Of a stretch of 64,000 nucleotides of DNA, positions 22,201 to 35,362 are shown piece after piece. Numbering within the stretch: the stretch's first letter is position 1; every line of letters begins with the position of its first letter. This stretch comes from Auanema rhodensis (lineage: Eukaryota > Nematoda > Chromadorea > Rhabditida > Rhabditidae): NCBI GenBank assembly GCA_964057225.1, contig OZ059900.1:13035638-13099637 (forward strand). Reading direction: 5' to 3'. Below the pieces are notes generated by a model. It saw only the letters and a list, made by a program, of their open reading frames with translations, searched no databases and had not been told where the DNA came from. The translations under genes were made by a program, and so were the position numbers.

Positions 22201-25200
22201 ATCTATAGGGTCATATAATCATACTAAGGCAGACAGTTTTCAATATTGCACACTCATGGTGTGCTTTCCAAAATGTATTTCCAACTCAGAAGTTCTCTGG
22301 TTAGATTGAGATACTACCTCTAACTTGGGTAATTAAACCAAATCTATTCAGGAAACTTATGAACTGTTCTAGCCTATCGCCGTATAAGTGATCAGTGTAC
22401 AAAGCTATACAAAGCTTTATCCAGTCAAACTATAATGTAAAAGACGCGTCATGTTCATATTCAAATTTGTTTTGCTTTGGCATCTATAGTGTCATATAAT
22501 CATACTAAGGCAGACAGTTTTCAATATTGCACACTCATGGTGTGCTTTCCAAAATGTATTTCCAACTCAGAAGTTCTCTGGTTAGATTGAGATACTACCT
22601 CTAACTTGGGTAATTAAACCAAATCTATTCAGGAAACTTATGAACTGTTCTAGCCTATCGCCGTATATGTGATCAGTGTACAAAGCTATACAAAGCTATA
22701 CAAAGCTTTATCCGGTCAAACTATAATGTAAAAGACGCGTCATGTTCATATTCAAATTTGTTTTGCTTTGGCATCTATAGTGTCATATAATCATACTAAG
22801 ACAAACAGTTTTCAATATTGCACACTCATGGTGTGCTTTCCAAAATGTATTTCCAACTCAGAAGTTCTCTGGTTAGATTGAGATACTACCTCTAACTTGG
22901 GTAATTAAACCAAATCTATTCAGGAAACTTATGAACTGTTCTAGCCTATCGCCGTATAAGTGATCAGTGTACAAAGCTATACAAAGCTTTATCCAGTCAA
23001 ACTATAATGTAAAAGACGCGTCATGTTCATATTCAAATTTGTTTTGCTTTGGCATCTATAGGGTCATATAATCATACTAAGGCAGACAGTTTTCAATATT
23101 GCACACTCATGGTGTGCTTTCCAAAATGTATTTCCAACTCAGAAGTTCTCTGGTTAGATTGAGATACTACCTCTAACTTGGGTAATTAAACCAAATCTAT
23201 TCAGGAAACTTATGAACTGTTCTAGCCTATCGCCGTATATGTGATCAGTGTACAAAGCTATACAAAGCTTTATCCGGTCAAACTATAATGTAAAAGACGC
23301 GTCATGTTCATATTCAAATTTGTTTTGCTTTGGCATCTATAGTGTCATATAATCATACTAAGACAAACAGTTTTCAATATTGCACACTCATGGTGTGCTT
23401 TCCAAAATGTATTTCCAACTCAGAAGTTCTCTGGTTTGATTGAGATACTACCTCTAACTTGGGTAATTAAACCAAATCTATTCAGGAAACTTATGAACTG
23501 TTCTAGCCTATCGCCGTATAAGTGATCAGTGTACAAAGCTATACAAAGCTTTATCCAGTCAAACTATAATGTAAAAGACGCGTCATGTTCATATTCAAAT
23601 TTGTTTTGCTTTGGCATCTATAGTGTCATATAATCATACTAAGACAAACAGTTTTCAATATTGCACACTCATGGTGTGCTTTCCAAAATGTATTTCCAAC
23701 TCAGAAGTTCTCTGGTTTGATTGAGATACTACCTCTAACTTGGGTAATTAAACCAAATCTATTCAGGAAACTTATGAACTGTTCTAGCCTATCGCCGTAT
23801 AAGTGATCAGTGTACAAAGCTATACAAAGCTATACAAAGCTTTATCCGGTCAAACTATAATGTAAAAGACGCGTCATGTTCATATTCAATATTGTTTTGC
23901 TTTGGCATCTATAGTGTCATATAATCATACTAAGACAAACAGTTTTCAATATTGCACACTCATGGTGTGCTTTCCAAAATGTATTTCCAACTCAGAAGTT
24001 CTCTGGTTAGATTGAGATACTACCTCTAACTTGGGTAATTAAACCAAATCTATTCAGGAAACTTATGAACTGTTCTAGCCTATCGCCGTATATGTGATCA
24101 GTGTACAAAGCTATACAAAGCTTTATCCGGTCAAACTATAATGTAAAAGACGCGTCATGTTCATATTCAAATTTGTTTTGCTTTGGCATCTATAGTGTCA
24201 TATAATCATACTAAGACAAACAGTTTTCAATATTGCACACTCATGGTGTGCTTTCCAAAATGTATTTCCAACTCAGAAGTTCTCTGGTTAGATTGAGATA
24301 CTACCTCTAACTTGGGTAATTAAACCAAATCTATTCAGGAAACTTATGAACTGTTCTAGCCTATCGCCGTATATGTGATCAGTGTACAAAGCTATACAAA
24401 GCTTTATCCAGTCAAACTATAATGTAAAAGACGCGTCATGTTCATATTCAAATTTGTTTTGCTTTGGCATCTATAGTGTCATATAATCATACTAAGACAA
24501 ACAGTTTTCAATATTGCACACTCATGGTGTGCTTTCCAAAATGTATTTCCAACTCAGAAGTTCTCTGGTTAGATTGAGATACTACCTCTAACTTGGGTAA
24601 TTAAACCAAATCTATTCAGGAAACTTATGAACTGTTCTAGCCTATCGCCGTATATGTGATCAGTGTACAAAGCTATACAAAGCTTTATCCGGTCAAACTA
24701 TAATGTAAAAGACGCGTCATGTTCATATTCAAATTTGTTTTGCTTTGGCATCTATAGTGTCATATAATCATACTAAGACAAACAGTTTTCAATATTGCAC
24801 ACTCATGGTGTGCTTTCCAAAATGTATTTCCAACTCAGAAGTTCTCTGGTTAGATTGAGATACTACCTCTAACTTGGGTAATTAAACCAAATCTATTCAG
24901 GAAACTTATGAACTGTTCTAGCCTATCGCCGTATATGTGATCAGTGTACAAAGCTATACAAAGCTTTATCCAGTCAAACTATAATGTAAAAGACGCGTCA
25001 TGTTCATATTCAAATTTGTTTTGCTTTGGCATCTATAGGGTCATATAATCATACTAAGGCAGACAGTTTTCAATATTGCACACTCATGGTGTGCTTTCCA
25101 AAATGTATTTCCAACTCAGAAGTTCTCTGGTTAGATTGAGATACTACCTCTAACTTGGGTAATTAAACCAAATCTATTCAGGAAACTTATGAACTGTTCT

Positions 25201-28200
25201 AGCCTATCGCCGTATAAGTGATCAGTGTACAAAGCTATACAAAGCTTTATCCAGTCAAACTATAATGTAAAAGACGCGTCATGTTCATATTCAAATTTGT
25301 TTTGCTTTGGCATCTATAGGGTCATATAATCATACTAAGGCAGACAGTTTTCAATATTGCACACTCATGGTGTGCTTTCCAAAATGTATTTCCAACTCAG
25401 AAGTTCTCTGGTTAGATTGAGATACTACCTCTAACTTGGGTAATTAAACCAAATCTATTCAGGAAACTTATGAACTGTTCTAGCCTATCGCCGTATATGT
25501 GATCAGTGTACAAAGCTATACAAAGCTTTATCCGGTCAAACTATAATGTAAAAGACGCGTCATGTTCATATTCAAATTTGTTTTGCTTTGGCATCTATAG
25601 TGTCATATAATCATACTAAGACAAACAGTTTTCAATATTGCACACTCATGGTGTGCTTTCCAAAATGTATTTCCAACTCAGAAGTTCTCTGGTTTGATTG
25701 AGATACTACCTCTAACTTGGGTAATTAAACCAAATCTATTCAGGAAACTTATGAACTGTTCTAGCCTATCGCCGTATAAGTGATCAGTGTACAAAGCTAT
25801 ACAAAGCTTTATCCGGTCATACTATAATGTAAAAGACGCGTCATGTTCATATTCAAATTTGTTTTGCTTTGGCATCTATAGGGTCATATAATCATACTAA
25901 GGCAGACAGTTTTCAATATTGCACACTCATGGTGTGCTTTCCAAAATGTATTTCCAACTCAGAAGTTCTCTGGTTAGATTGAGATACTACCTCTAACTTG
26001 GGTAATTAAACCAAATCTATTCAGGAAACTTATGAACTGTTCTAGCCTATCGCCGTATATGTGATCAGTGTACAAAGCTATACAAAGCTTTATCCGGTCA
26101 TACTATAATGTAAAAGACGCGTCATGTTCATATTCAAATTTGTTTTGCTTTGGCATCTATAGGGTCATATAATCATACTAAGGCAGACAGTTTTCAATAT
26201 TGCACAGTCATGGTGTGCTTTCCAAAATGTATTTCCAACTCAGAAGTTCTCTGGTTTGATTGAGATACTACCTCTAACTTGGGTAATTAAACCAAATCTA
26301 TTCAGGAAACTTATGAACTGTTCTAGCCTATCGCCGTATAAGTGATCAGTGTACAAAGCTATACAAAGCTTTATCCAGTCAAACTATAATGTAAAAGACG
26401 CGTCATGTTCATATTCAAATTTGTTTTGCTTTGGCATCTATAGTGTCATATAATCATACTAAGACAGACAGTTTTCAATATTGCACACTCATGGTGTGCT
26501 TTCCAAAATGTATTTCCAACTCAGAAGTTCTCTGGTTAGATTGAGATACTACCTCTAACTTGGGTAATTAAACCAAATCTATTCAGGAAACTTATGAACT
26601 GTTCTAGCCTATCGCCGTATATGTGATCAGTGTACAAAGCTATACAAAGCTTTATCGGGTCAAACTATAATGTAAAAGACGCGTCATGTTCATATTCAAA
26701 TTTGTTTTGCTTTGGCATCTATAGTGTCATATAATCATACTAAGACAGACAGTTTTCAATATTGCACACTCATGGTGTGCTTTCCAAAATGTATTTCCAA
26801 CTCAGAAGTTCTCTGGTTAGATTGAGATACTACCTCTAACTTGGGTAATTAAACCAAATCTATTCAGGAAACTTATGAACTGTTCTAGCCTATCGCCGTA
26901 TATGTGATCAGTGTACAAAGCTATACAAAGCTTTATCCGGTCAAACTATAATGTAAAAGACGCGTCATGTTCATATTCAAATTTGTTTTGCTTTGGCATC
27001 TATAGTGTCATATAATCATACTAAGACAGATAGTTTTTAATATTGCACACTCATGGTGTGCTTTCCAAAATGTATTTCCAACTCAGAAGTTCTCTGGTTA
27101 GATTGAGATACTACCTCTAACTTGGGTAATTAAACCAAATCTATTCAGGAAACTTATGAACTGTTCTAGCCTATCGCCGTATATGTGATCAGTGTACAAA
27201 GCTATACAAAGCTTTATCCGGTCAAACTATAATGTAAAAGACGCGTCATGTTCATATTCAAATTTGTTTTGCTTTGGCATCTATAGTGTCATATAATCAT
27301 ACTAAGACAAACAGTTTTCAATATTGCACACTCATGGTGTGCTTTCCAAAATGTATTTCCAACTCAGAAGTTCTCTGGTTAGATTGAGATACTACCTCTA
27401 ACTTGGGTAATTAAACCAAATCTATTCAGGAAACTTATGAACTGTTCTAGCCTATCGCCGTATATGTGATCAGTGTACAAAGCTATACAAAGCTTTATCC
27501 GGTCAAACTATAATGTAAAAGACGCGTCATGTTCATATTCAAATTTGTTTTGCTTTGGCATCTATAGTGTCATATAATCATACTAAGACAAACAGTTTTC
27601 AATATTGCACACTCATGGTGTGCTTTCCAAAATGTATTTCCAACTCAGAAGTTCTCTGGTTTGATTGAGATACTACCTCTAACTTGGGTAATTAAACCAA
27701 ATCTATTCAGGAAACTTATGAACTGTTCTAGCCTATCGCCGTATATGTGATCAGTGTACAAAGCTATACAAAGCTTTATCCGGTCAAACTATAATGTAAA
27801 AGACGCGTCATGTTCATATTCAAATTTGTTTTGCTTTGGCATCTATAGTGTCATATAATCATACTAAGACAAACAGTTTTCAATATTGCACACTCATGGT
27901 GTGCTTTCCAAAATGTATTTCCAACTCAGAAGTTCTCTGGTTTGATTGAGATACTACCTCTAACTTGGGTAATTAAACCAAATCTATTCAGGAAACTTAT
28001 GAACTGTTCTAGCCTATCGCCGTATATGTGATCAGTGTACAAAGCTATACAAAGCTTTATCCGGTCAAACTATAATGTAAAAGACGCGTCATGTTCATAT
28101 TCAAATTTGTTTTGCTTTGGCATCTATAGTGTCATATAATCATACTAAGACAAACAGTTTTCAATATTGCACACTCATGGTGTGCTTTCCAAAATGTATT

Positions 28201-29970
28201 TCCAACTCAGAAGTTCTCTGGTTAGATTGAGATACTACCTCTAACTTGGGTAATTAAACCAAATCTATTCAGGAAACTTATGAACTGTTCTAGCCTATCG
28301 CCGTATATGTGATCAGTGTACAAAGCTATACAAAGCTTTATCCGGTCAAACTATAATGTAAAAGACGCGTCATGTTCATATTCAAATTTGTTTTGCTTTG
28401 GCATCTATAGTGTCATATAATCATACTAAGACAAACAGTTTTCAATATTGCACACTCATGGTGTGCTTTCCAAAATGTATTTCCAACTCAGAAGTTCTCT
28501 GGTTAGATTGAGATACTACCTCTAACTTGGGTAATTAAACCAAATCTATTCAGGAAACTTATGAACTGTTCTAGCCTATCGCCGTATATGTGATCAGTGT
28601 ACAAAGCTATACAAAGCTTTATCCGGTCATAGTATAATGTAAAAGACGCGTCATGTTCATATTCAAATTTGTTTTGCTTTGGCATCTATAGGGTCATATA
28701 ATCATACTAAGGCAGACAGTTTTCAATATTGCACAGTCATGGTGTGCTTTCCAAAATGTATTTCCAACTCAGAAGTTCTCTGGTTAGATTGAGATACTAC
28801 CTCTAACTTGGGTAATTAAACCAAATCTATTCAGGAAACTTATGAACTGTTCTAGCCTATCGCCGTATATGTGATCAGTGTACAAAGCTATACAAAGCTT
28901 TATCCGGTCAAACTATAATGTAAAAGACGCGTCATGTTCATATTCAAATTTGTTTTGCTTTGGCATCTATAGTGTCATATAATCATACTAAGACAGATAG
29001 TTTTTAATATTGCACACTCATGGTGTGCTTTCCAAAATGTATTTCCAACTCAGAAGTTCTCTGGTTAGATTGAGATACTACCTCTAACTTGGGTAATTAA
29101 ACCAAATCTATTCAGGAAACTTATGAACTGTTCTAGCCTATCGCCGTATATGTGATCAGTGTACAAAGCTATACAAAGCTTTATCCGGTCAAACTATAAT
29201 GTAAAAGACGCGTCATGTTCATATTCAAATTTGTTTTGCTTTGGCATCTATAGTGTCATATAATCATACTAAGACAAACAGTTTTCAATATTGCACACTC
29301 ATGGTGTGCTTTCCAAAATGTATTTCCAACTCAGAAGTTCTCTGGTTAGATTGAGATACTACCTCTAACTTGGGTAATTAAACCAAATCTATTCAGGAAA
29401 CTTATGAACTGTTCTAGCCTATCGCCGTATATGTGATCAGTGTACAAAGCTATACAAAGCTTTATCCGGTCAAACTATAATGTAAAAGACGCGCCATGTT
29501 CATATTCAAATTTGTTTTGCTTTGGCATCTATAGTGTCATATAATCATACTAAGACAGGCAGTTTTCAATATTGCACACTCATGGTGTGCTTTCCAAAAT
29601 GTATTTCCAACTCAGAAGTTCTCTGGTTAGATTGAGATACTACCTCTAACTTGGGTAATTAAACCAAATCTATTCAGGAAACTTATGAACTGTTCTAGCC
29701 TATCGCCGTATATGTGATCAGTGTACAAAGCTATACAAAGCTTTATCCGGTCAAACTATAATGTAATAGACGCGTCATGTTCATATTCAAACTTGTTTTG
29801 CTTTGACATCTATAGTGTCATATAATCATACTAAGACAGGCAGTTTTCAATATTGCACACTCATGGTGTGCTTTCCAAAATGTATTTCCAACTCAGAAGT
29901 TCTCTGGTTAGATTGAGATACTACCTCTAACTTGGGTAATTAAACCAAATCTATTCAGGAAACTTATGAA

Positions 29971-31427
29971 CTGTTTTAGCCTATCGCCGTATATGTGATC
30001 AGTGTACAAAGCTATACAAAGCTTTATCCGGTCAAACTATAATGTAAAAGACGCGTCATGTTCATATTCAAATTTGTTTTGCTTTCGCATCTATAGTGTC
30101 ATATAATCATACTAAGACAGACAGTTTTCAATATTGCACAGTCATGGTGTGCTTTCCAAAATGTATTTCCAACTCAGAAGTTCTCTGGTTAGATTGAGAT
30201 ACTACCTCTAACTTGGGTAATTAAACCAAATCTATTCAGGAAACTTATAAACTGTTCTAGCCTATTGCCGTATATGTGATCAGTGTACAAAGCTATACAA
30301 AGCTTTATCCGGTCAAACTATAATGTAAAAGACGCGGCATGTTCATATTCAAACTTGTTTTGCTTTGGCATCTATAGGGTCATATAATCATACTAAGGCA
30401 GACAGTTTTCAATATTGCACAGTCATGGTGTGCTTTCCAAAATGTATTTCCAACTCAGAAGTTCTCTGGTTAGATTGAGATACTACCTCTAACTTGGGTA
30501 ACTAAACCAAATCTATTCAGGAAACTTATGAACTGTTCTAGCCTATTGCCGTATATGTGATCAGTGTACAAAGCTATACAAAGCTTTATCCGGTCAAACT
30601 ATAATGTAAAAGACGCGTCATGTTCATATTCAAATTTGTTTTGCTTTGGCATCTATAGGGTCATATAATCATACTAAGGCAGACAGTTTTCAATATTGCA
30701 CACTCATGGTGTGCTTTCCAAAATGTATTTCCAACTCAGAAGTTCTCTGGTTAGATTGAGATACTACCTCTAACTTTGGGTAATTAAACCAAATCTATTC
30801 AGGAATCTTATGAACTATTCTAGCCTATCGCCGTATAAGTGATCAGTGTACAAAGCTATACAAAGCTTTATCCAGTCAAACTATAATGTAAAATACGCGT
30901 CATGTTCATATTCAAACTTGTTTTGCTTTGGCATCTATAGGGTCATATAATCATACTAAGGCAGACAGTTTTCAATATTGCACATTCATGGTGTGCTTTC
31001 CAAAATGTATTTCCAACTCAGAAGTTCTCTGGTTAGATTGAGATACTACCTCTAACTTGGGTAACTAAACCAAATCTATTCAGGAAACTTATGAACTGTT
31101 CTAGCCTATTGCCGTATATGTGATCAGTGTACAAAGCTATACAAAGCTTTATCCGGTCAAACTATAATGTAAAAGACGCGTCATGTTCATATTCAAATTT
31201 GTTTTGCTTTGGCATCTATAGGGTCATATAATCATACTAAGGCAGACAGTTTTCAATATTGCACACTCATGGTGTGCTTTCCAAAATGTATTTCCAACTC
31301 AGAAGTTCTCTGGTTAGATTGAGATACTACCTCTAACTTTGGTAATTAAACCAAATCTATTCAGGAAACTTATGAACTGTTCTAGCCTATCGCCGTATAA
31401 GTGATCAGTGTACAAAGCTATACAAAG
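29971..31427. repeat. Block duplication in the divergent zone, copy 1
   Basis: Series of linked private variants: CTGTTTTAGC at 29971, GCTTTCGCAT at 30081, TATAAACTG then CTATTGCCG, a unit with CAAACTTG and GCACAGTC (30303), a unit with CTTTGGGTAA and GGAATCTT (30584), and a unit with AATACGCGT and ACATTCATGG (30866). The series recurs from 32220, first 2,249 bp away (8 x 281 + 1) and later only 1,968 bp away, because the second copy has lost one monomer. Confidence 0.8.
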
Positions 31428-32219
31428 CTTTATCCGGTCAAACTATAATGTAAAAGACGCGTCATGTTCATATTCAAATTTGTTTTGCTTTGGCATCTAT
31501 AGTGTCATATAATCATACTAAGGCAGACAGTTTTCAATATTGCACACTCATGGTGTGCTTTCCAAAATGTATTTCCAACTCAGAAGTTCTCTGGTTAGAT
31601 TGAGATACTACCTCTAACTTGGGTAATTAAACCAAATCTATTCAGGAAACTTATGACCTGTTCTAGCCTATCGCCGTATAAGTGATCAGTGTACAAAGCT
31701 ATACAAAGCTTTATCCAGTCAAACTATAATGTAAAAAACGCGTCATGTTCATATTCAAATTTATTTTGCTTTGGCATCTATAGGGTCATATAATCATACT
31801 AAGGCAGACAGTTTTCAATATTGCACACTCATGGTGTGCTTTCCAAAATGTATTTCCAACTCAGAAGTTCTCTGGTTAGATTGGGATACTACCTCTAACT
31901 TTGGTAATTAAACCAAATCTATTCAGGAAACTTATGAACTGTTCTAGCCTATCGCCGTATAAGTGATCAGTGTACAAAGCTATACAAAGCTTTATCCGGT
32001 CAAACTATAATGTAAAAGACGCGTCATGTTCATATTCAAATTTGTTTTGCTTTGGCATCTATAGGGTCATATAATCATACTAAGGCAGACAGTTTTCAAT
32101 ATTGCACACTCATGGTGTGCTTTCCAAAATGTATTTCCAACTCAGAAGTTCTCTGGTTAGATTGAGATACTACCTCTAACTTTGGTAATTAAACCAAATC
32201 TATTCAGGAAACTTATGAA

Positions 32220-33395
32220 CTGTTTTAGCCTATCGCCGTATATGTGATCAGTGTACAAAGCTATACAAAGCTTTATCCGGTCAAACTATAATGTAAAAGA
32301 CGCGTCATGTTCATATTCAAATTTGTTTTGCTTTCGCATCTATAGTGTCATATAATCATACTAAGACAGACAGTTTTCAATATTGCACAGTCATGGTGTG
32401 CTTTCCAAAATGTATTTCCAACTCAGAAGTTCTCTGGTTAGATTGAGATACTACCTCTAACTTGGGTAATTAAACCAAATCTATTCAGGAAACTTATAAA
32501 CTGTTCTAGCCTATTGCCGTATATGTGATCAGTGTACAAAGCTATACAAAGCTTTATCCGGTCAAACTCTAATGTAAAAGACGCGTCATGTTCATATTCA
32601 AACTTGTTTCGCTTTGGCATCTATAGGGTCATATAATCATACTAAGGCAGACAGTTTTCAATATTGCACAGTCATGGTGTGCTTTCCAAAATGTATTTCC
32701 AACTCAGAAGTTCTCTGGTTAGATTGAGATACTACCTCTAACTTTGGGTAATTAAACCAAATCTATTCAGGAATCTTATGAACTGTTCTAGCCTATCGCC
32801 GTATAAGTGATCAGTGTACAAAGCTATACAAAGCTTTATCCAGTCAAACTATAATGTAAAATACGCGTCATGTTCATATTCAAATTTGTTTTGCTTTGGC
32901 ATCTATAGGGTCATATAATCATACTAAGGCAGACAGTTTTCAATATTGCACATTCATGGTGTGCTTTCCAAAATGTATTTCCAACTCAGAAGTTCTCTGG
33001 TTAGATTGAGATACTACCTCTAACTTGGGTAACTAAACCAAATCTATTCAGGAAACTTATGAACTGTTCTAGCCTATTGCCGTATATGTGATCAGTGTAC
33101 AAAGCTATACAAAGCTTTATCCGGTCAAACTATAATGTAAAAGACGCGTCATGTTCATATTCAAATTTGTTTTGCTTTGGCATCTATAGGGTCATATAAT
33201 CATACTAAGGCAGACAGTTTTCAATATTGCACACTCATGGTGTGCTTTCCAAAATGTATTTCCAACTCAGAAGTTCTCTGGTTAGATTGAGATACTACCT
33301 CTAACTTTGGTAATTAAACCAAATCTATTCAGGAAACTTATGAACTGTTCTAGCCTATCGCCGTATAAGTGATCAGTGTACAAAGCTATACAAAG
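32220..33395. repeat. Block duplication in the divergent zone, copy 2, one monomer deleted
   Basis: Repeats the variants of 29971-31427 in the same order but with one monomer fewer. The unit at 32552-32833 has the front of copy 1's second unit (CAAACTTG, GCACAGTC) and the back of its third (CTTTGGGTAA, GGAATCTT). The exchange point falls between about 32671 and 32742. Confidence 0.8.
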
Positions 33396-35362
33396 CTTTA
33401 TCCGGTCAAACTATAATGTGAAAGACGCGTCATGTTCATATTCAAATTTGTTTTGCTTTGGCATCTATAGGGTCATATAATCATACTAAGGCAGACAGTT
33501 TTCAATATTGCACACTCATGGTGTGCTTTCCAAAATGTATTTCCAACTCAGAAGTTCTCTGGTTAGATTAAGATACTACCTCTAACTTGGGTAATTAAAC
33601 CAAATCTATTCAGGAAACTTATGAACTGTTCTAGCCTATCGCCGTATAAGTGATCAGTGTACAAAGCTATACAAAGCTTTATCCAGTCAAACTATAATGT
33701 AAAAGACGCGTCATGTTCATATTCAAATTTGTTTTGCTTTGGCATCTATAGGGTCATATAATCATACTAAGGCAGACAGTTTTCAATATTGCACACTCAT
33801 GGTGTGCTTTCCAAAATGTATTTCCAACTCAGAAGTTCTCTGGTTAGATTGGGATACTACCTCTAACTTGGGTAATTAAACCAAATCTATTCAGGAAACT
33901 TATGAACTGTTCTAGCCTATCGCCGTATAAGTGATCAGTGTACAAAGCTATACAAAGCTTTATCCAGTCAAACTATAATGTAAAAGACGCGTCATGTTCA
34001 TATTCAAATTTGTTTTGCTTTGGCATCTATAGGGTCATATAATCATACTAAGGCAGACAGTTTTCAATATTGCACACTCATGGTGTGCTTTCCAAAATGT
34101 ATTTCCAACTCAGAAGTTCTCTGGTTAGATTGAGATACTACCTCTAACTTTGGTAATTAAACCAAATCTATTCAGGAAACTTATGAACTGTTCTAGCCTA
34201 TCGCCGTATAAGTGATCAGTGTACAAAGCTATACAAAGCTTTATCCAGTCAAACTATAATGTAAAAGACGCGTCATGTTCATATTCAAATTTGTTTTGCT
34301 TTGGCATCTATAGGGTCATATAATCATACTAAGGCAGACAGTTTTCAATATTGCACATTCATGGTGTGCTTTCCAAAATGTATTTCCAACTCAGAAGTTC
34401 TCTGGTTAGATTGAGATACTACCTCTAACTTGGGTAACTAAACCAAATCTATTCAGGAAACTTATGAACTGTTCTAGCCTATCGCCGTATAAGTGATCAG
34501 TGTACAAAGCTATACAAAGCTTTATCCAGTCAAACTATAATGTAAAAGACGCGTCATGTTCATATTCAAATTTGTTTTGCTTTGGCAATTATAGGGTCAT
34601 ATAATCATACTAAGGCAGACAGTTTTCAATATTGCACACTCATGGTGTGCTTTCCAAAATGTATTTCCAACTCAGAAGTTCTCTGGTTAGATTGAGATAC
34701 TACCTCTAACTTGGGTAATTAAACCAAATCTATTCAGGAAACTTATGAACTGTTCTAGCCTATCGCCGTATAAGTGATCAGTGTACAAAGCTATACAAAG
34801 CTTTATCCAGTCAAACTATAATGTAAAAGACGCGTCATGTTCATATTCAAATTTGTTTTGCTTTGGCATCTATAGGGTCATATAATCATACTAAGGCAGA
34901 CAGTTTTCAATATTGCACACTCATGGTGTGCTTTCCAAAATGTATTTCCAACTCAGAAGTTCTCTGGTTAGATTGAGATACTACCTCTAACTTGGGTAAT
35001 TAAACCAAATCTATTCAGGAAACTTATGAACTGTTCTAGCCTATCGCCGTATATGTGATCAGTGTACAAAGCTATACAAAGCTTTATCCGGTCAAACTAT
35101 AATGTAAAAGACGCGTCATGTTCATATTCAAATTTGTTTTGCTTTGGCATCTATAGGGTCATATAATCATACTAAGGCAGACAGTTTTCAATATTGCACA
35201 CTCATGGTGTGCTTTCCAAAATGTATTTCCAACTCAGAAGTTCTCTGGTTAGATTGAGATACTACCTCTAACTTGGGTAATTAAACCAAATCTATTCAGG
35301 AAACTTATGAACTGTTCTAGCCTATCGCCGTATATGTGATCAGTGTACAAAGCTATACAAAG

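Larger units (their letters stand above)
19281..35362. repeat. Satellite array, middle block (mostly 281-bp monomers)
   Basis: The array resumes in phase. Units run from 19314, and the arithmetic to 35363 fits 57 monomers, three of them 291 bp (starting at 21281, 22415 and 23549) and two with a single extra T (near 30776 and 32743). Up to about 29 kb units resemble the left block. From about 29.4 to 34.5 kb units are more divergent, with variants such as CAAACTTG, CTATTGCCG, AACTAAACC, CTTTCGCATC and ACTTTGGTAA. No gene is present. Confidence 0.97.

Noticed and set aside
28503-28685. 60-codon open frame on the minus strand inside one satellite monomer
   Set aside because: The common monomer has a TAG in this frame (complement of the CAAACTATAATG segment). 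This unit lost it through base changes (TCATAGTATAATG). It is a chance opening in non-coding satellite.
32438-32620. Second 60-codon minus-strand frame in the satellite
   Set aside because: Same frame as the one at 28503, opened by another private change (CAAACTCTAATG). Two independent losses of one stop among over 200 units do not indicate a gene.
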